64,000 nucleotides of DNA from Myxococcales bacterium (GTDB lineage Bacteria; Myxococcota_A; Polyangia; Haliangiales; Haliangiaceae): positions 1,116,001 to 1,180,000 of the forward strand of contig JADJUF010000037.1 of the NCBI GenBank assembly GCA_016717005.1, written 5' to 3'. A program made the translations under genes and the position numbers. Positions 19,187 through 29,219 of the stretch are shown here, in pieces. The notes under the pieces were generated by a model. The model was given only the letters and a program-made list of their open reading frames with translations. It did not search any database and was not told where the DNA came from. Numbering within the stretch: position 1 is the first letter of the stretch; each line of letters opens with the position of its first letter.

Positions 19187-19809
19187 GGCAGGACCTCGTC
19201 GCCGAGCAGCGCGCGCAGGCGCTTGACCGCGAAGTGGAAGCTTACCTTGGCGGCGTTCTCGGTGCAGTCGGCCAAGGCCGCCACCTCGCGGAACGCCAGC
19301 TCGTCGAACACGCGCAGCTCGAGCACCAGCTTCTGCTTGGGCGGGAGCTGCGCGATCGCGGCGCGCAGGGCCGCGGCCCGCTGCCCGCGCTCGAGGCGGT
19401 CGGCGCCGGTCGCGGCCACGGTCAGCGCGTCGTCGGCGATCTCGCTCGGCTGCTCGCGCCCGCGGTCGCGCACGGTGTTGAGCGCCAGGTTGATCGCGAT
19501 CCGGTACAGCCAGCTGCGCACGCTGGCGTCGCCGCGGAAGTTGCCGAGCGCCTGGTACGCGCGCACGAACGCCTGCTGGGTCACGTCGGCGGCGTCGGCG
19601 TCGGACCGGACGTAGCGTCGGGCCAGGCGCCACAGCCCGCGCTGGTGCCGGCGCACCAGCTGCTCGAACGCGGCGCCGTCGCCGCGCTGGGCCCGCGCGA
19701 CCAGCGCGGCGTCCAGGTCGATCGGCGCGTCGGTCACGCTCGCCTCGGGGTGGGGCCAGGCGAGGGACAGCGACAGCTCCATGAGGGTTGGACCCACGGC
19801 TTGCGCCAC
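19183..19809 (-). CDS. ECF-type RNA polymerase sigma factor
   Basis: 208 residues as drawn from GTG 19809; ATG 19782 (MELSLSL) is an equally possible start. Region 2 is clear (FEQLVRRHQRGLWRLARRYV, DAADVTQQAFVRAYQAL, FRGDASVRSWLYRIAINLAL), as is region 4 (LPPKQKLVLELRVFDELAFREVA, NAAKVSFHFAVKRLR). The factor would direct transcription of a stress regulon and is presumably restrained by the downstream anti-sigma-like protein and a Spy-like periplasmic protein, the three forming one operon. The target promoter motif cannot be read here. Confidence 0.92.
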   Translation of the reverse strand: MAQAVGPTLMELSLSLAWPHPEASVTDAPIDLDAALVARAQRGDGAAFEQLVRRHQRGLWRLARRYVRSDADAADVTQQAFVRAYQALGNFRGDASVRSWLYRIAINLALNTVRDRGREQPSEIADDALTVAATGADRLERGQRAAALRAAIAQLPPKQKLVLELRVFDELAFREVAALADCTENAAKVSFHFAVKRLRALLGDEVLP

Positions 19810-19901
19810 ACGTTAAGCGGCAGTAGGGTAGGCCGCCAAGTGCCCTCGATCGCTCGCGTTTCGCCGGCGGTCCGGGAGTTGGCAGCAGAAAGGCCCGCGC
19901 C

Positions 19902-21191
<1,290 letters not shown>

Positions 21192-21288
21192 GCGCGGGCT
21201 CGCTGCCCAGTCGGTCGGGGCCACACGATCGTCCCTGGCGCCCGTCCAGCGGGGCCCGGCAGCCCCCCAAAATCGCGTCACTAGATCC

Positions 21289-21316
21289 TTTACAAGCGAA
21301 GGTCCCTCCATATACT
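21289..21316 (+). promoter_or_regulatory. Sigma-70-type promoter of the tRNA cluster
   Basis: TTTACA (21289-21294), a 16-bp spacer, then TATACT (21311-21316), close to the consensus TTGACA/TATAAT. The predicted transcription start near 21323 is about 16 nt before the first tRNA-Ser gene. Confidence 0.8.
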
Positions 21317-21338
21317 GCGCGTCGCCTCTGGGTTCTCT

Positions 21339-21429
<91 letters not shown>

Positions 21430-21494
21430 ACAACCGAATAGCTCGATCGTCGTTCTTTCTCGTTCGACCCGACGGCTCACGCTGGAGGGTCGAT

Positions 21495-21585
<91 letters not shown>

Positions 21586-21655
21586 CTAACTTGGCCACCG
21601 GGTGGGCTCCGTACCCCACTCGCTGTTCGTATATCTAGGACTAGCTTTGTAGTCT

Positions 21656-21728
<73 letters not shown>

Positions 21729-21731
21729 CTG

Positions 21732-22217
21732 ATGAGCATCGACCCCGTCACCGATGACGACCTGATGCTGCTCGCCCTCGAAGAGGCGCGCGCAGCAGGT
21801 CGTGATGGTGATGTCCCGGTCGGCGCGATCATCGCGGCGCTGCGCGACGGCGTCTACGCCGTCATCGGCAAGGGCCGCAACCGACGCGAGGTCCGTGGCG
21901 ATCCCACGGCCCACGCCGAGGTCGAGGCGCTGCGCGACGCCGCGACTCGCCTCGGTCACTGGCGGGTCGAGGCGACCTTGGTGGTGACCCAGGAGCCGTG
22001 CCCCATGTGCGCCGGTGCCCTGGTCAACGCCCGCGTCAAGCGCCTCGTCTACGGCTGCGACAACCCCAAGGCGGGGGCGGTCGCGAGCCTCTATCAGATC
22101 TGCAGCGACCCCCGGCTGAACCATCGGCTCGAGGTCACCGCCGGGGTCCGCGCCGCCGAGTGTGCCGCCGAGCTGCGGCGCTTCTTCGAGGCGCTCCGGG
22201 CCCAGGGTCAGCGCTGA
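21732..22217 (+). CDS. tadA: tRNA-specific adenosine deaminase
   Basis: 161 residues. Cytidine-deaminase fold with HAE (His61, Glu63) in DPTAHAEVEALR and the zinc cysteines in EPCPMCAGA (Cys90, Cys93). It converts A34 of tRNA-Arg(ACG) to inosine, which lets one tRNA read CGU, CGC and CGA. ATG 21732 follows the last base of tRNA-Arg(ACG), its own substrate, by 3 nt. There is no room for a separate promoter or ribosome-binding site, so it must be transcribed with the tRNA. 3' processing of the tRNA would leave a nearly leaderless mRNA. No frame disruptions; length fits the family. Confidence 0.96.
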   Translation: MSIDPVTDDDLMLLALEEARAAGRDGDVPVGAIIAALRDGVYAVIGKGRNRREVRGDPTAHAEVEALRDAATRLGHWRVEATLVVTQEPCPMCAGALVNARVKRLVYGCDNPKAGAVASLYQICSDPRLNHRLEVTAGVRAAECAAELRRFFEALRAQGQR

Positions 22218-22251
22218 GCCGCTTGAGTTTCTTGGCCCGCTTGAGTTTCTT

Positions 22252-22334
<83 letters not shown>

Positions 22335-22341
22335 CGTGTTG

Positions 22342-22593
22342 TTTCCCTGCACCCGGTACGTGCTGCGCGAGCCCGGGACGTTCCTACCGGACGGGGTGCC
22401 GTGACCCCGGGACGTGAGCGACTTCTTTCCCTGCACCCGGTGCGTGCTGCGCGAGCCCGGGACGTTCCTACCGGACGGGGTACCGAGACCCCGGGACGTG
22501 AGCGGTTTCTTTCCCTGCACCCGGTGCGTGCTGCGCGAGCCCGGGACGTTCCTACCCGGGTACCGACCCCGTGACGTGAACCGCGCCGCCCGG
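22342..22593. repeat. Three 84-bp tandem repeats between two tRNA-Ser genes
   Basis: TTTCCCTGCACCCGGT begins units at 22342, 22426 and 22510 (84 bp apart). Each continues GTGCTGCGCGAGCCCGGGAC and TTCCTACC. The third copy is shortened and a fainter fourth trace (TTCCCTGGAGGCCGTGC) follows near 22601. The units are rich in CCCGGG-type palindromes. The 331-bp gap between the tRNAs holds nothing else recognisable. Confidence 0.92.
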
Positions 22594-22666
22594 AGTTCGT
22601 TCCCTGGAGGCCGTGCTTGGTGCTCGGGTCCGGTGGCCCTCGCATTTCGCCGGGCGAATCTTGTCT

Positions 22667-22754
<88 letters not shown>

Positions 22755-22790
22755 CGACACCGATACGACGACGATCGAGCTGACGTTTTA

Positions 22791-22875
22791 TGGTCCCGGG
22801 TGACGCGACGTCTGTGAACCCCGCCAGGTCCGGAAGGAAGCAACGGTAGCGGAACTAGTGGGTGCCTGGGGCCAC
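22791..22875 (+). ncRNA. ffs: Signal recognition particle RNA (small, 4.5S type)
   Basis: The conserved apical domain CCAGGTCCGGAAGGAAGCA is present within GAACCCCGCCAGG ... AACGGTAGCGG. The ends pair (GGTCCC with GGGGCC-type bases). This RNA binds Ffh and targets membrane proteins. Ends are estimated from the outer helix and the following T tract. The position after tadA and, ancestrally, before dnaX matches the order known from B. subtilis (scr). Confidence 0.93.
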
Positions 22876-22881
22876 TTTTTT

Positions 22882-22920
22882 ACGAGGGCGACTCTCATCG
22901 AGTCGCCCTCGTGCTTTTTT
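22882..22920 (+). terminator. Rho-independent terminator after the SRP RNA gene
   Basis: A perfect 13-bp stem, ACGAGGGCGACTC / GAGTCGCCCTCGT, with a 5-nt loop, followed by GCTTTTTTT. It marks the right edge of the tRNA/ffs unit and the left edge of the accessory island. Confidence 0.93.
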
Positions 22921-22987
22921 CGGCGCCGGCCGGAGAACGAGGTCGAGATCGACCCACCCAGCGGCGCAGAGGAGGTTAGATCTACCG

Positions 22988-24307
22988 ATGCAGATCGCGG
23001 TCATCGGCGCCCGCTACGTCGGGCTGGTCACCGGGACCGGCTTCGCCGAGTTCGGCCACGACGTGACCTGCGTCGACGTGGACCACGCGCTGGTGGCGAC
23101 GCTGGAGCGCGGCGACGCACCGTTCTACGAGCCCGGCCTCCAGGACATGATCCGCCGCAACGTCGCGCGCGGGCGCCTGCGCTTCACGACCGAGATCGCC
23201 ACGGCGGTCGCGGGGGCGGAGGTCGTGTTCATCGCCGTCGGGACGCCGTCGACCGGCGACGGCGGGCCCGAGCTGCAGTTCGTCCACGCGGCCGCGACGC
23301 AGATCGGCGCCGCGCTGACCGGCTTCGCGGTGATCGTCACCAAGAGCACCGTGCCGCCGGGCACGGCCGAAGCCGTCCGCGCGCTGGTGGCGAACGCCAC
23401 GGCGCACCCGTTCGTGATCGCCGCCAACCCCGAGTTCCTGCGCGAGGGTGACGCCATCGAGGACTTCCTGCGCCCAGCCCGCGTCGTCATCGGCGCGGAC
23501 GATCGGCGCGCCGTCGACACGTTGGTCGAGCTGTACCGCGGGGTGCTCGGGACCGCCGACCGCATCCAGGTGATGGACCTCCGGTCGGCCGAGCTCGCCA
23601 AGTACGCCGCCAACAGCATGCTCGCGACGCGCGTGTCGTTCATGAACGAGCTGGCGCGGTTGTGCGAGGCGATCGACGCTGACATCGATCACGTGCGCGC
23701 CGTGGTCGGCGCCGATCCGCGCATCGGCGCGTCGTTCCTCGCGGCCGGCGTCGGGTTCGGCGGCAGCTGCCTGCCCAAGGATCTGCGCGCGCTGCGCCAC
23801 CTGGCGACGCAGGTCGACGTCGAGCTGCGGGTCGTCGATGCCGCCGAGCGGGCGAACCAGCGCCAGCAGCGCTGGTTGGGCGACCAGATCCTCGCTCGGC
23901 TCGGGCCGCGCGTCGCGGGCGCGCGCGTCGCGCTCTGGGGGCTCGCGTTCAAGCCCGAGACCGACGACATCCGCGAAGCGCCGGCGCTGGCGACGATCGC
24001 GCAGCTCCAGGCGGCCGGGGCGGTCGTCGTCGCCTACGATCCGGTCGTGTCCGCGCGGCCGTGCGCCGAGCTGGCGCCGCCGCTCGAGCTCGTCACGGAT
24101 CCCTACCTGGCGGCGACGGGGGCCGACGCGCTCGCGCTCGTGACCGAGTGGCGCGAGTTCCTGGCGCCGGATCTCGAGCGCCTGCGGGCGATCATGCGGA
24201 CCCCGCTCGTGTTCGATGGGCGCAACGCCTGGAGTCCGGCGGCGATGCGCGCGGCGGGCTTCGACTACTACGGGCTCGGGCGCCGCGCGGCCGGCGGGCC
24301 GAGCTAG
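22988..24307 (+). CDS. ugd: UDP-glucose 6-dehydrogenase
   Basis: 439 residues from ATG 22988, which is preceded by GAGGAGG. Three-domain UDP-sugar dehydrogenase: NAD-binding N-terminus, 'STVPPGT', 'NPEFLREGDAIEDFLRPARVVIG', the central helix with KYAANSMLATRVSF, and catalytic Cys261 in GFGGSCLPKDL. It oxidises UDP-glucose to UDP-glucuronate in the cytoplasm. One oddity: the dinucleotide loop reads GARYVG instead of GxGYVG, with Arg in place of the second glycine. The product would feed the UDP-glucuronate decarboxylase at 34802 and the island's glycosyltransferases. Confidence 0.94.
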   Translation: MQIAVIGARYVGLVTGTGFAEFGHDVTCVDVDHALVATLERGDAPFYEPGLQDMIRRNVARGRLRFTTEIATAVAGAEVVFIAVGTPSTGDGGPELQFVHAAATQIGAALTGFAVIVTKSTVPPGTAEAVRALVANATAHPFVIAANPEFLREGDAIEDFLRPARVVIGADDRRAVDTLVELYRGVLGTADRIQVMDLRSAELAKYAANSMLATRVSFMNELARLCEAIDADIDHVRAVVGADPRIGASFLAAGVGFGGSCLPKDLRALRHLATQVDVELRVVDAAERANQRQQRWLGDQILARLGPRVAGARVALWGLAFKPETDDIREAPALATIAQLQAAGAVVVAYDPVVSARPCAELAPPLELVTDPYLAATGADALALVTEWREFLAPDLERLRAIMRTPLVFDGRNAWSPAAMRAAGFDYYGLGRRAAGGPS

Positions 24308-24346
24308 GCCGCGCGGCCGGGGCGCGCGGCCGGGGCGTCGAGCTAG
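24282..24346. repeat. Duplicated 3' end of ugd
   Basis: The end of ugd (GCCGCGCGGCCGGCGGGCCG ... AGCTAG, 24282-24307) is followed by a modified copy (24308-24346) that also ends GAGCTAG. It fills the gap to the convergent AAA+ gene. Confidence 0.65.
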
Positions 24347-24353
24347 CCGCGGC

Positions 24354-27300
24354 TCACGCCGGGCCACCGTCGGTGCGCTCGGCCCCGCTGTTGAGGTGGG
24401 CCACGCGGCCCATGTCTTCGTACTCGGCGAGCGCCGCCCACAGGAGGTCGCGCTGCGTCAGGATCGGCTCGGCGCGTCCGCTGCTGGCCGCGCGAAACGC
24501 CGCGCGCGTGAGCGCGCGCCTGATGTACGCCCCCTCCATCTTGTACATCGACGCCAGGGCGCCTAGATCGACGTCGGGCGCGTAGCGCACGCCCCCGGGC
24601 AGCAGGTGCTTCCACAGGCTCTGCCGCTGCCGCTCCTCGGAGGGCGGGAAGCGGATCCGCGCCGTGATGCGGCGCTGGAACGCGTCGTCCATCGCGGTCT
24701 CGAGGTTGGTCGTGAGGATCGCGAGCCCGCTGAACGACTCCATCCGCTGGATGAGGTAGTTCACGGTCAAGTTGGCGTAGCGGTCGGACGAGCTGTCCTG
24801 GTTCGAGCTGCGCTTGCCGAACAAGGCGTCGGCCTCGTCGAACAGCAGCCCGACGCTCGAGGCCTCGGACTCGTCGAAGACCTTGGCGAGGTTCTGCTCG
24901 GTCTCGCCCACCCACTTGCTCATCACCGACGAGAAATCCACGATGTACAGGTCGATCTCGAGCGCGTTCGCCAGCGCGGCCGCGCCCGCGGTCTTGCCGG
25001 TGCCGGGCGGGCCCAGGAACAGCGCCGAGACGCCGTAGCTCTCGTGGGCCTTGTCGGCGAACTGCCAGCCCGAGAGCACGCGGTGGCGGTACTTCACGCG
25101 GTGGACCAGCTCCTGGAGCCGCTGCACCACCGACTCGGGGTAGATCAGATCGTCGAGCGTGATCGACGAGTCGTAGCGGGTCGCGAGGTTGCTCAGGCGC
25201 TGGACCGTGATCGCGCGCAGCGTCTCGCGGATGTCGTTGACCTCGAGCGGGGCGTCGCCGCGCTCGGCGCGCCCGACGTTGAGCTCATCGGCGACCTCGA
25301 GGAGGCGGCCGGGCGTGACCGCGTAGCGCGCGGCGACGTCGTCCAGGACCGCCGGGGCGATGGGGATGCCGCGCTCGGCCAGGGCCAGGTCCCACAGCTC
25401 TCGCCGATCCTCGGGGCGCAGGTGGGGCGTGCCGTGCCGGACGAACCGCACCGACGTCGGGATGCTCTCGAGCTCGCCGGTGCGCACCAGCACCAGGCAC
25501 CGCACGCCGAAGCGGCTGACCAGGGACCACAGGTGGTCCCACAGGCGGGCGTGGGCCCGCAGGATGCCGTCGGAGCGCACCACCAGGATGCCGCGCCGCG
25601 CGTGGGCGCGGTAGACGCAGCGCGACAGCGCCTGTTCGATCCGCGGCGTCTCTTGCTTGGAGCGCTGGGCCAGGTCGCAGACCTCGACCTCCCGCCCATC
25701 CTCGAGCCCCGCGGCCAGGGCGCTCGCCTGACGTCCCGAGCCGGGCGGGCCTTCGATCACCACCAGGCGGCCCGCGCCGGTCCGGGTCAGCTCGCGCCGG
25801 AGGATGCCGCGGAGGTGGTTCTTCTCGTCCGCCGCCCAGCGCAGCTGCGCCCACGGCACCGCGTCGACGGCGTGATCCTCGTCGAGCAGCGAGGTGCTGA
25901 GCTCGACGATGAAGTCCGGGCACCGCACGACCTGGCCGACGAGCGGCGCGTCGGCCGTGGCCTCGCGCACCAGCAGGCCCGGCGCGAACAGGCCGCGCTC
26001 GATCCGGTCGAGCACGTCGGTCCCGATCGACGGTGGCCCGACCTGGGCGGCCATCGCCAGGTGGCCCATCTTGACCCGCAGCGCCGAGGCGTCGTTGTTG
26101 AGGAAGCCGCTCAGCCGCGTGAGGCGCAGGTCCCAGTCCGAGGCGAGCGCCAGCAGGAACAGATCGGTCAACACGTCGTCGAGCTCGAACGCGCGGATCA
26201 GCCGGACCAGCCCGCATCGCTCGACGGACGGGTCGGCGAACGCCGCCGCCAGGACCGCGCGCGAGGCCTCGATCCGCGGGGCGAACGGATCCGGCGGCGC
26301 CTGGCGCTGGCCCGACGGCGCCTGCTTGATCCGCTCGAGCCCGGACAAGATCGTGTTGACGTCCGCGTCGCTGATCACGATCGGCGCGAGCGGATCGTCG
26401 GCCGACGTGGTGCGCGGCAACAGGCCCACGTTGCGACACAGGAAGAACAGGCGCTCGAACAGCAGCGCCGCGTGGCACATCGCGATCTCGAGGACGCGCT
26501 GGGCCGCCACGTGCTCCGCCGCCTGATCCGGGCGCGGGCGCGGGGCGCGGGGCGCGGGGCGCGGGCGCGGGGGCGCGGCCTCGACGGCGTCCGGCGGCGG
26601 CGCGGCTGGTGGCGGGCGCGGGGCGGCCTCGACGGCGCCCAGGTCCGCGGGGACCACCTCGTCGTCCGCGCGCGCGTCCTCGTCCGCGTCGGTGCTGAGG
26701 CGGGCGGCGGTCGCGGCCTCCGCCAGCGTGACGCCGAACGCGTCCACGAACGACACCCAGACGGCCGGGTGATCGGCGGCGTCCTCGTCGACGACGATGA
26801 AGTCGGTGCCGGACGGCGTGATCGCGATGTCGCGGACCGCGAACGGCGTCTGGCGCGTCCCGATCCGCGCCCGGGTCCGCAGGTCGTAGGCGGCGATCTC
26901 GCCGCCTTCGCCGACCGTCAGGGCGAGGCCGCGCGTGCCGGCCACCGCGACGTGGTGGGTCGGCGGGATGTCGATCTCGTGGACCACCGCGCCGCGGTTG
27001 ACCACGGCGAGCCGGTCGGTGCCGGCCTCGTTCCGGAGGTGGAGCACGAGCCAGCGCCCGCCGAACGCGGTGTGCCCCGACAGGAGTCGCCCGTCGCCGC
27101 GCAACCGGAACTGGCCGATCTCACCGCGGCGGACGTCGACGATCCGGATCGCGTCGGCGCGGCAGACCGCGAGCTGGCGGCCGCCGAGCGCGATCAGCAC
27201 GTCCTCGGTCGTCAGGCGGACCTCGAACGGCTCGGCGACCACGACGTCGCCGGGCGCGGTCAACAGGACCGCCCGCGCGTCGTCGCGCCACAGCGCCGTC

Positions 27301-27581
27301 CGCGATCCGCCCTCGGGGACGATCAGCCGCCCGTCCCGCGCCGGCAGCTCGGCGCCGACCAGCGCGCGCCCGCGCAGCCCGTAGCGGCGGAGCGTGCCCG
27401 CGGCGTCGAGCCACAGCTCGTCGTGGACGATCGCGAACGCGCCGGCCCCGGGCGCCTCGATCGTCACCGTGTGGGCCGGAGGCAAGCTCGAGATGGCGAC
27501 CCCGGTGGGGATCCGCACGACCATGTAGCGCCCGTCTGGAGACACCAGCACGCTGGGCATCGCGGACGGTGTCGTGCTCAC
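24354..27581 (-). CDS. Large AAA+ ATPase with beta-propeller-like N-terminus
   Basis: 1075 residues from GTG 27581. Residues ~1-290 are beta-rich with propeller-like repeats (SPDGRYMVVRI, ELWLDAAGTLRRYGL, DIAITPSGTDFIVV). An Arg/Pro-rich linker (~300-350) and a helical region follow. A first AAA module at ~600 has a degenerate P-loop (GPPGSGRQ instead of GKT/S). The second is intact: GPPGTGKTAGAA (~852), Walker B VGLLFDEADALFG (~905), sensor 'AILTTNLE' and the arginine-finger region DDAFQRRITARIRF. Two-module AAA+ ATPases of this kind accompany extracellular contractile injection systems (eCIS), and a DUF4157 gene lies 6 kb away; no sheath or tube gene is present. Role inferred only. Confidence 0.85.
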   Translation of the reverse strand: MSTTPSAMPSVLVSPDGRYMVVRIPTGVAISSLPPAHTVTIEAPGAGAFAIVHDELWLDAAGTLRRYGLRGRALVGAELPARDGRLIVPEGGSRTALWRDDARAVLLTAPGDVVVAEPFEVRLTTEDVLIALGGRQLAVCRADAIRIVDVRRGEIGQFRLRGDGRLLSGHTAFGGRWLVLHLRNEAGTDRLAVVNRGAVVHEIDIPPTHHVAVAGTRGLALTVGEGGEIAAYDLRTRARIGTRQTPFAVRDIAITPSGTDFIVVDEDAADHPAVWVSFVDAFGVTLAEAATAARLSTDADEDARADDEVVPADLGAVEAAPRPPPAAPPPDAVEAAPPRPRPAPRAPRPRPDQAAEHVAAQRVLEIAMCHAALLFERLFFLCRNVGLLPRTTSADDPLAPIVISDADVNTILSGLERIKQAPSGQRQAPPDPFAPRIEASRAVLAAAFADPSVERCGLVRLIRAFELDDVLTDLFLLALASDWDLRLTRLSGFLNNDASALRVKMGHLAMAAQVGPPSIGTDVLDRIERGLFAPGLLVREATADAPLVGQVVRCPDFIVELSTSLLDEDHAVDAVPWAQLRWAADEKNHLRGILRRELTRTGAGRLVVIEGPPGSGRQASALAAGLEDGREVEVCDLAQRSKQETPRIEQALSRCVYRAHARRGILVVRSDGILRAHARLWDHLWSLVSRFGVRCLVLVRTGELESIPTSVRFVRHGTPHLRPEDRRELWDLALAERGIPIAPAVLDDVAARYAVTPGRLLEVADELNVGRAERGDAPLEVNDIRETLRAITVQRLSNLATRYDSSITLDDLIYPESVVQRLQELVHRVKYRHRVLSGWQFADKAHESYGVSALFLGPPGTGKTAGAAALANALEIDLYIVDFSSVMSKWVGETEQNLAKVFDESEASSVGLLFDEADALFGKRSSNQDSSSDRYANLTVNYLIQRMESFSGLAILTTNLETAMDDAFQRRITARIRFPPSEERQRQSLWKHLLPGGVRYAPDVDLGALASMYKMEGAYIRRALTRAAFRAASSGRAEPILTQRDLLWAALAEYEDMGRVAHLNSGAERTDGGPA

Positions 27582-27635
27582 CGTCCCGACTCTCGCACGC
27601 GCGCCACGCGAGTGACAAGCCGGGGCCCGCGCGGG

Positions 27636-28352
27636 TCACTCGCCGTCGTCGGGCACCCGGAAGACGACGAACGACTGGTAGCAGGTGTCGATCAGCAGGT
27701 GCTGGTAGCGCGCCTGCGCGACCAGCTCGTCGGCGACCTGCTTGATCGGCGAGCCGTTGCGGCCGGCGGCGTCGAACCAGCCGAAGTAGTCGTGCAGCAC
27801 GAAGTAGCCGCCGGGGCGGACGTGGCGGGGCACGAAGCGCTCGACGTCCGCGCGACAGCCCGCGTACGAGTGATCGCCATCGATGAAGAGCAGGTCGGCC
27901 TGGCCGGTGAGCTCGACCTCGTCGGACCGCGCGTCCAGGAACTCCACGTAGGCGCTGAGGCCGGCCTCCTCGATCAGCGCCCGGGCCTCGGGCGTCGGGA
28001 ACGGATCGATCGACAAGAGCGTCCGCGGCGTCGGGCGCTCGATCGTCGCGTAGTCGAGGTCCGGCCGCTGCTTGTGCTGCGCCGGCTCGTCCCAGCCGTC
28101 GTCGAGGAAGCGGAGGCCGGCCGCGAGGCAGAGCGTCGAGAAGCCCTTGAAGCGGCCGACCTCGACCACGGTCACCGCGCGGATGCTCGTGCAGAGCGAG
28201 AACAGCGTGAGCCCGAGCCCCATCTCGGAGCCGCCCGCGACGAGGCCCTGGCGCATCAAGCCGAACAGCCGTCCGAACAGCGGGTCGGCGGCGCGCTGGT
28301 TCGTCGGCAGCGGCTCGGTCACGAACGCGGCTTCGTCCGCCTGGTCGCGCAT
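27636..28352 (-). CDS. Class I SAM-dependent methyltransferase (Methyltransf_24 type)
   Basis: 238 residues from ATG 28352. Motif I is VVEVGRFKGFST; the acidic residue and SIDPFPTPEA follow. ADLLFIDGDHSYAGCRADVE and GGYFVLHDYFGW are the hallmark of the Methyltransf_24 / rhamnosyl O-methyltransferase-like family. Such enzymes often methylate sugars or secondary metabolites. It runs divergently from the methyltransferase and glycosyltransferase genes at 28.4-31.7 kb. TAGCGT 6 nt before the ATG suggests leaderless expression, which is also why ATG 28352 is preferred over the preceding GTG. Confidence 0.87.
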   Translation of the reverse strand: MRDQADEAAFVTEPLPTNQRAADPLFGRLFGLMRQGLVAGGSEMGLGLTLFSLCTSIRAVTVVEVGRFKGFSTLCLAAGLRFLDDGWDEPAQHKQRPDLDYATIERPTPRTLLSIDPFPTPEARALIEEAGLSAYVEFLDARSDEVELTGQADLLFIDGDHSYAGCRADVERFVPRHVRPGGYFVLHDYFGWFDAAGRNGSPIKQVADELVAQARYQHLLIDTCYQSFVVFRVPDDGE

Positions 28353-28358
28353 CACCGA

Positions 28359-28364
28359 ACGCTA
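28359..28364 (-). promoter_or_regulatory. -10-like TAGCGT 6 nt before the start codon
   Basis: Minus-strand TAGCGT, then TCGGTG, then ATG 28352. No ribosome-binding site. Confidence 0.45.
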
Positions 28365-28433
28365 TCATGTGGTCGCCACGCCTTGACGCGGACCTGAGGA
28401 TCACTCGACAACAAGAACGTGGTCGCCGTGGTG

Positions 28434-29219
28434 ATGCCGTACGCCACCTGCCCGTTGTGCGACGGCACCAGCGCGGCCGACCTGGGCGAGGCCGATCTCC
28501 GGATCCACGAGCAGTGGCGGCCGGGGCAGCCGGAGACGCGCACCTGGCTGGCCTGCGACCGCTGCGCGCACGTCTTCGCCGACGGCTGGTGGACCGCGGC
28601 GGGCCGTCAGGCGCTCCGGGCGCTGCCCCGGACCGGGGCGTCGCTGGTCGAGTGCTGGCCCGACGCCCGGGCGTGGGCGGCGCCGACGCTCGCGACGCTG
28701 GCCGCGCTCCGCCCGGGGCCACAGCGGGTGCTCGTGGTCGGCGCCTCCGCGCGCGCCGGCGGCCTGGTCGCGGTCGCGGCCGAGCACGGCCACGAGGTCC
28801 TGGCGATCGACGACCGGCCGGCGGTCGTCGCCGAGCTGCGGGACCACGGCTTCACGGCGCTCGCCGCGGACGACGTCGACCCGGCGAGCCTGGGCCGCTG
28901 GGAGGTGGTGATCCTCGATGACGTGCTGGCGCGCGCGCCGTGGCCCCGGCTGGTCATCGCCGACCTCACGCCGCTGGTCGCCGCCGCCGGCGTCCTGGTG
29001 GTGACGGCGGTGGTCCGCGCGTCGTTCGCGTGGCGCGTCGCCGACGCCCGCGGCGTCAACGGCCACTGGGCCGAACTCGAGTACCTGCACCTGTTCACCC
29101 GCGCCGCGCTGGAGGGCCTGCTGCTCGACCAGGGCTGGCGCGTGCATGCCCTGCGCGCCAGTCGGTACCGGCGCTGCGGGCTCGAGCTGTTCACGACCCG
29201 GAGCCGACCCCATGCTTGA
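28434..29219 (+). CDS. Zinc-ribbon class I methyltransferase
   Basis: 261 residues from ATG 28434; GTG 28419 is also in frame. The N-terminus has a zinc ribbon (CPLC ... CDRC, with AHVF following), then a Rossmann methyltransferase core: motif I VLVVGASARAGGL, acidic AIDD, and WEVVILDDVLARAPWP. This N-terminal zinc ribbon plus methyltransferase layout is typical of sugar C- or O-methyltransferases in polysaccharide clusters. It is the first gene of a plus-strand set and overlaps the next gene by 8 bp. Paralogous in layout to the gene at 30893. Confidence 0.82.
   Translation: MPYATCPLCDGTSAADLGEADLRIHEQWRPGQPETRTWLACDRCAHVFADGWWTAAGRQALRALPRTGASLVECWPDARAWAAPTLATLAALRPGPQRVLVVGASARAGGLVAVAAEHGHEVLAIDDRPAVVAELRDHGFTALAADDVDPASLGRWEVVILDDVLARAPWPRLVIADLTPLVAAAGVLVVTAVVRASFAWRVADARGVNGHWAELEYLHLFTRAALEGLLLDQGWRVHALRASRYRRCGLELFTTRSRPHA

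Noticed and set aside
19810..19901. T-box or other riboswitch before serS
   Set aside because: The 92-bp gap is too short and lacks the T-box sequence and specifier structure.
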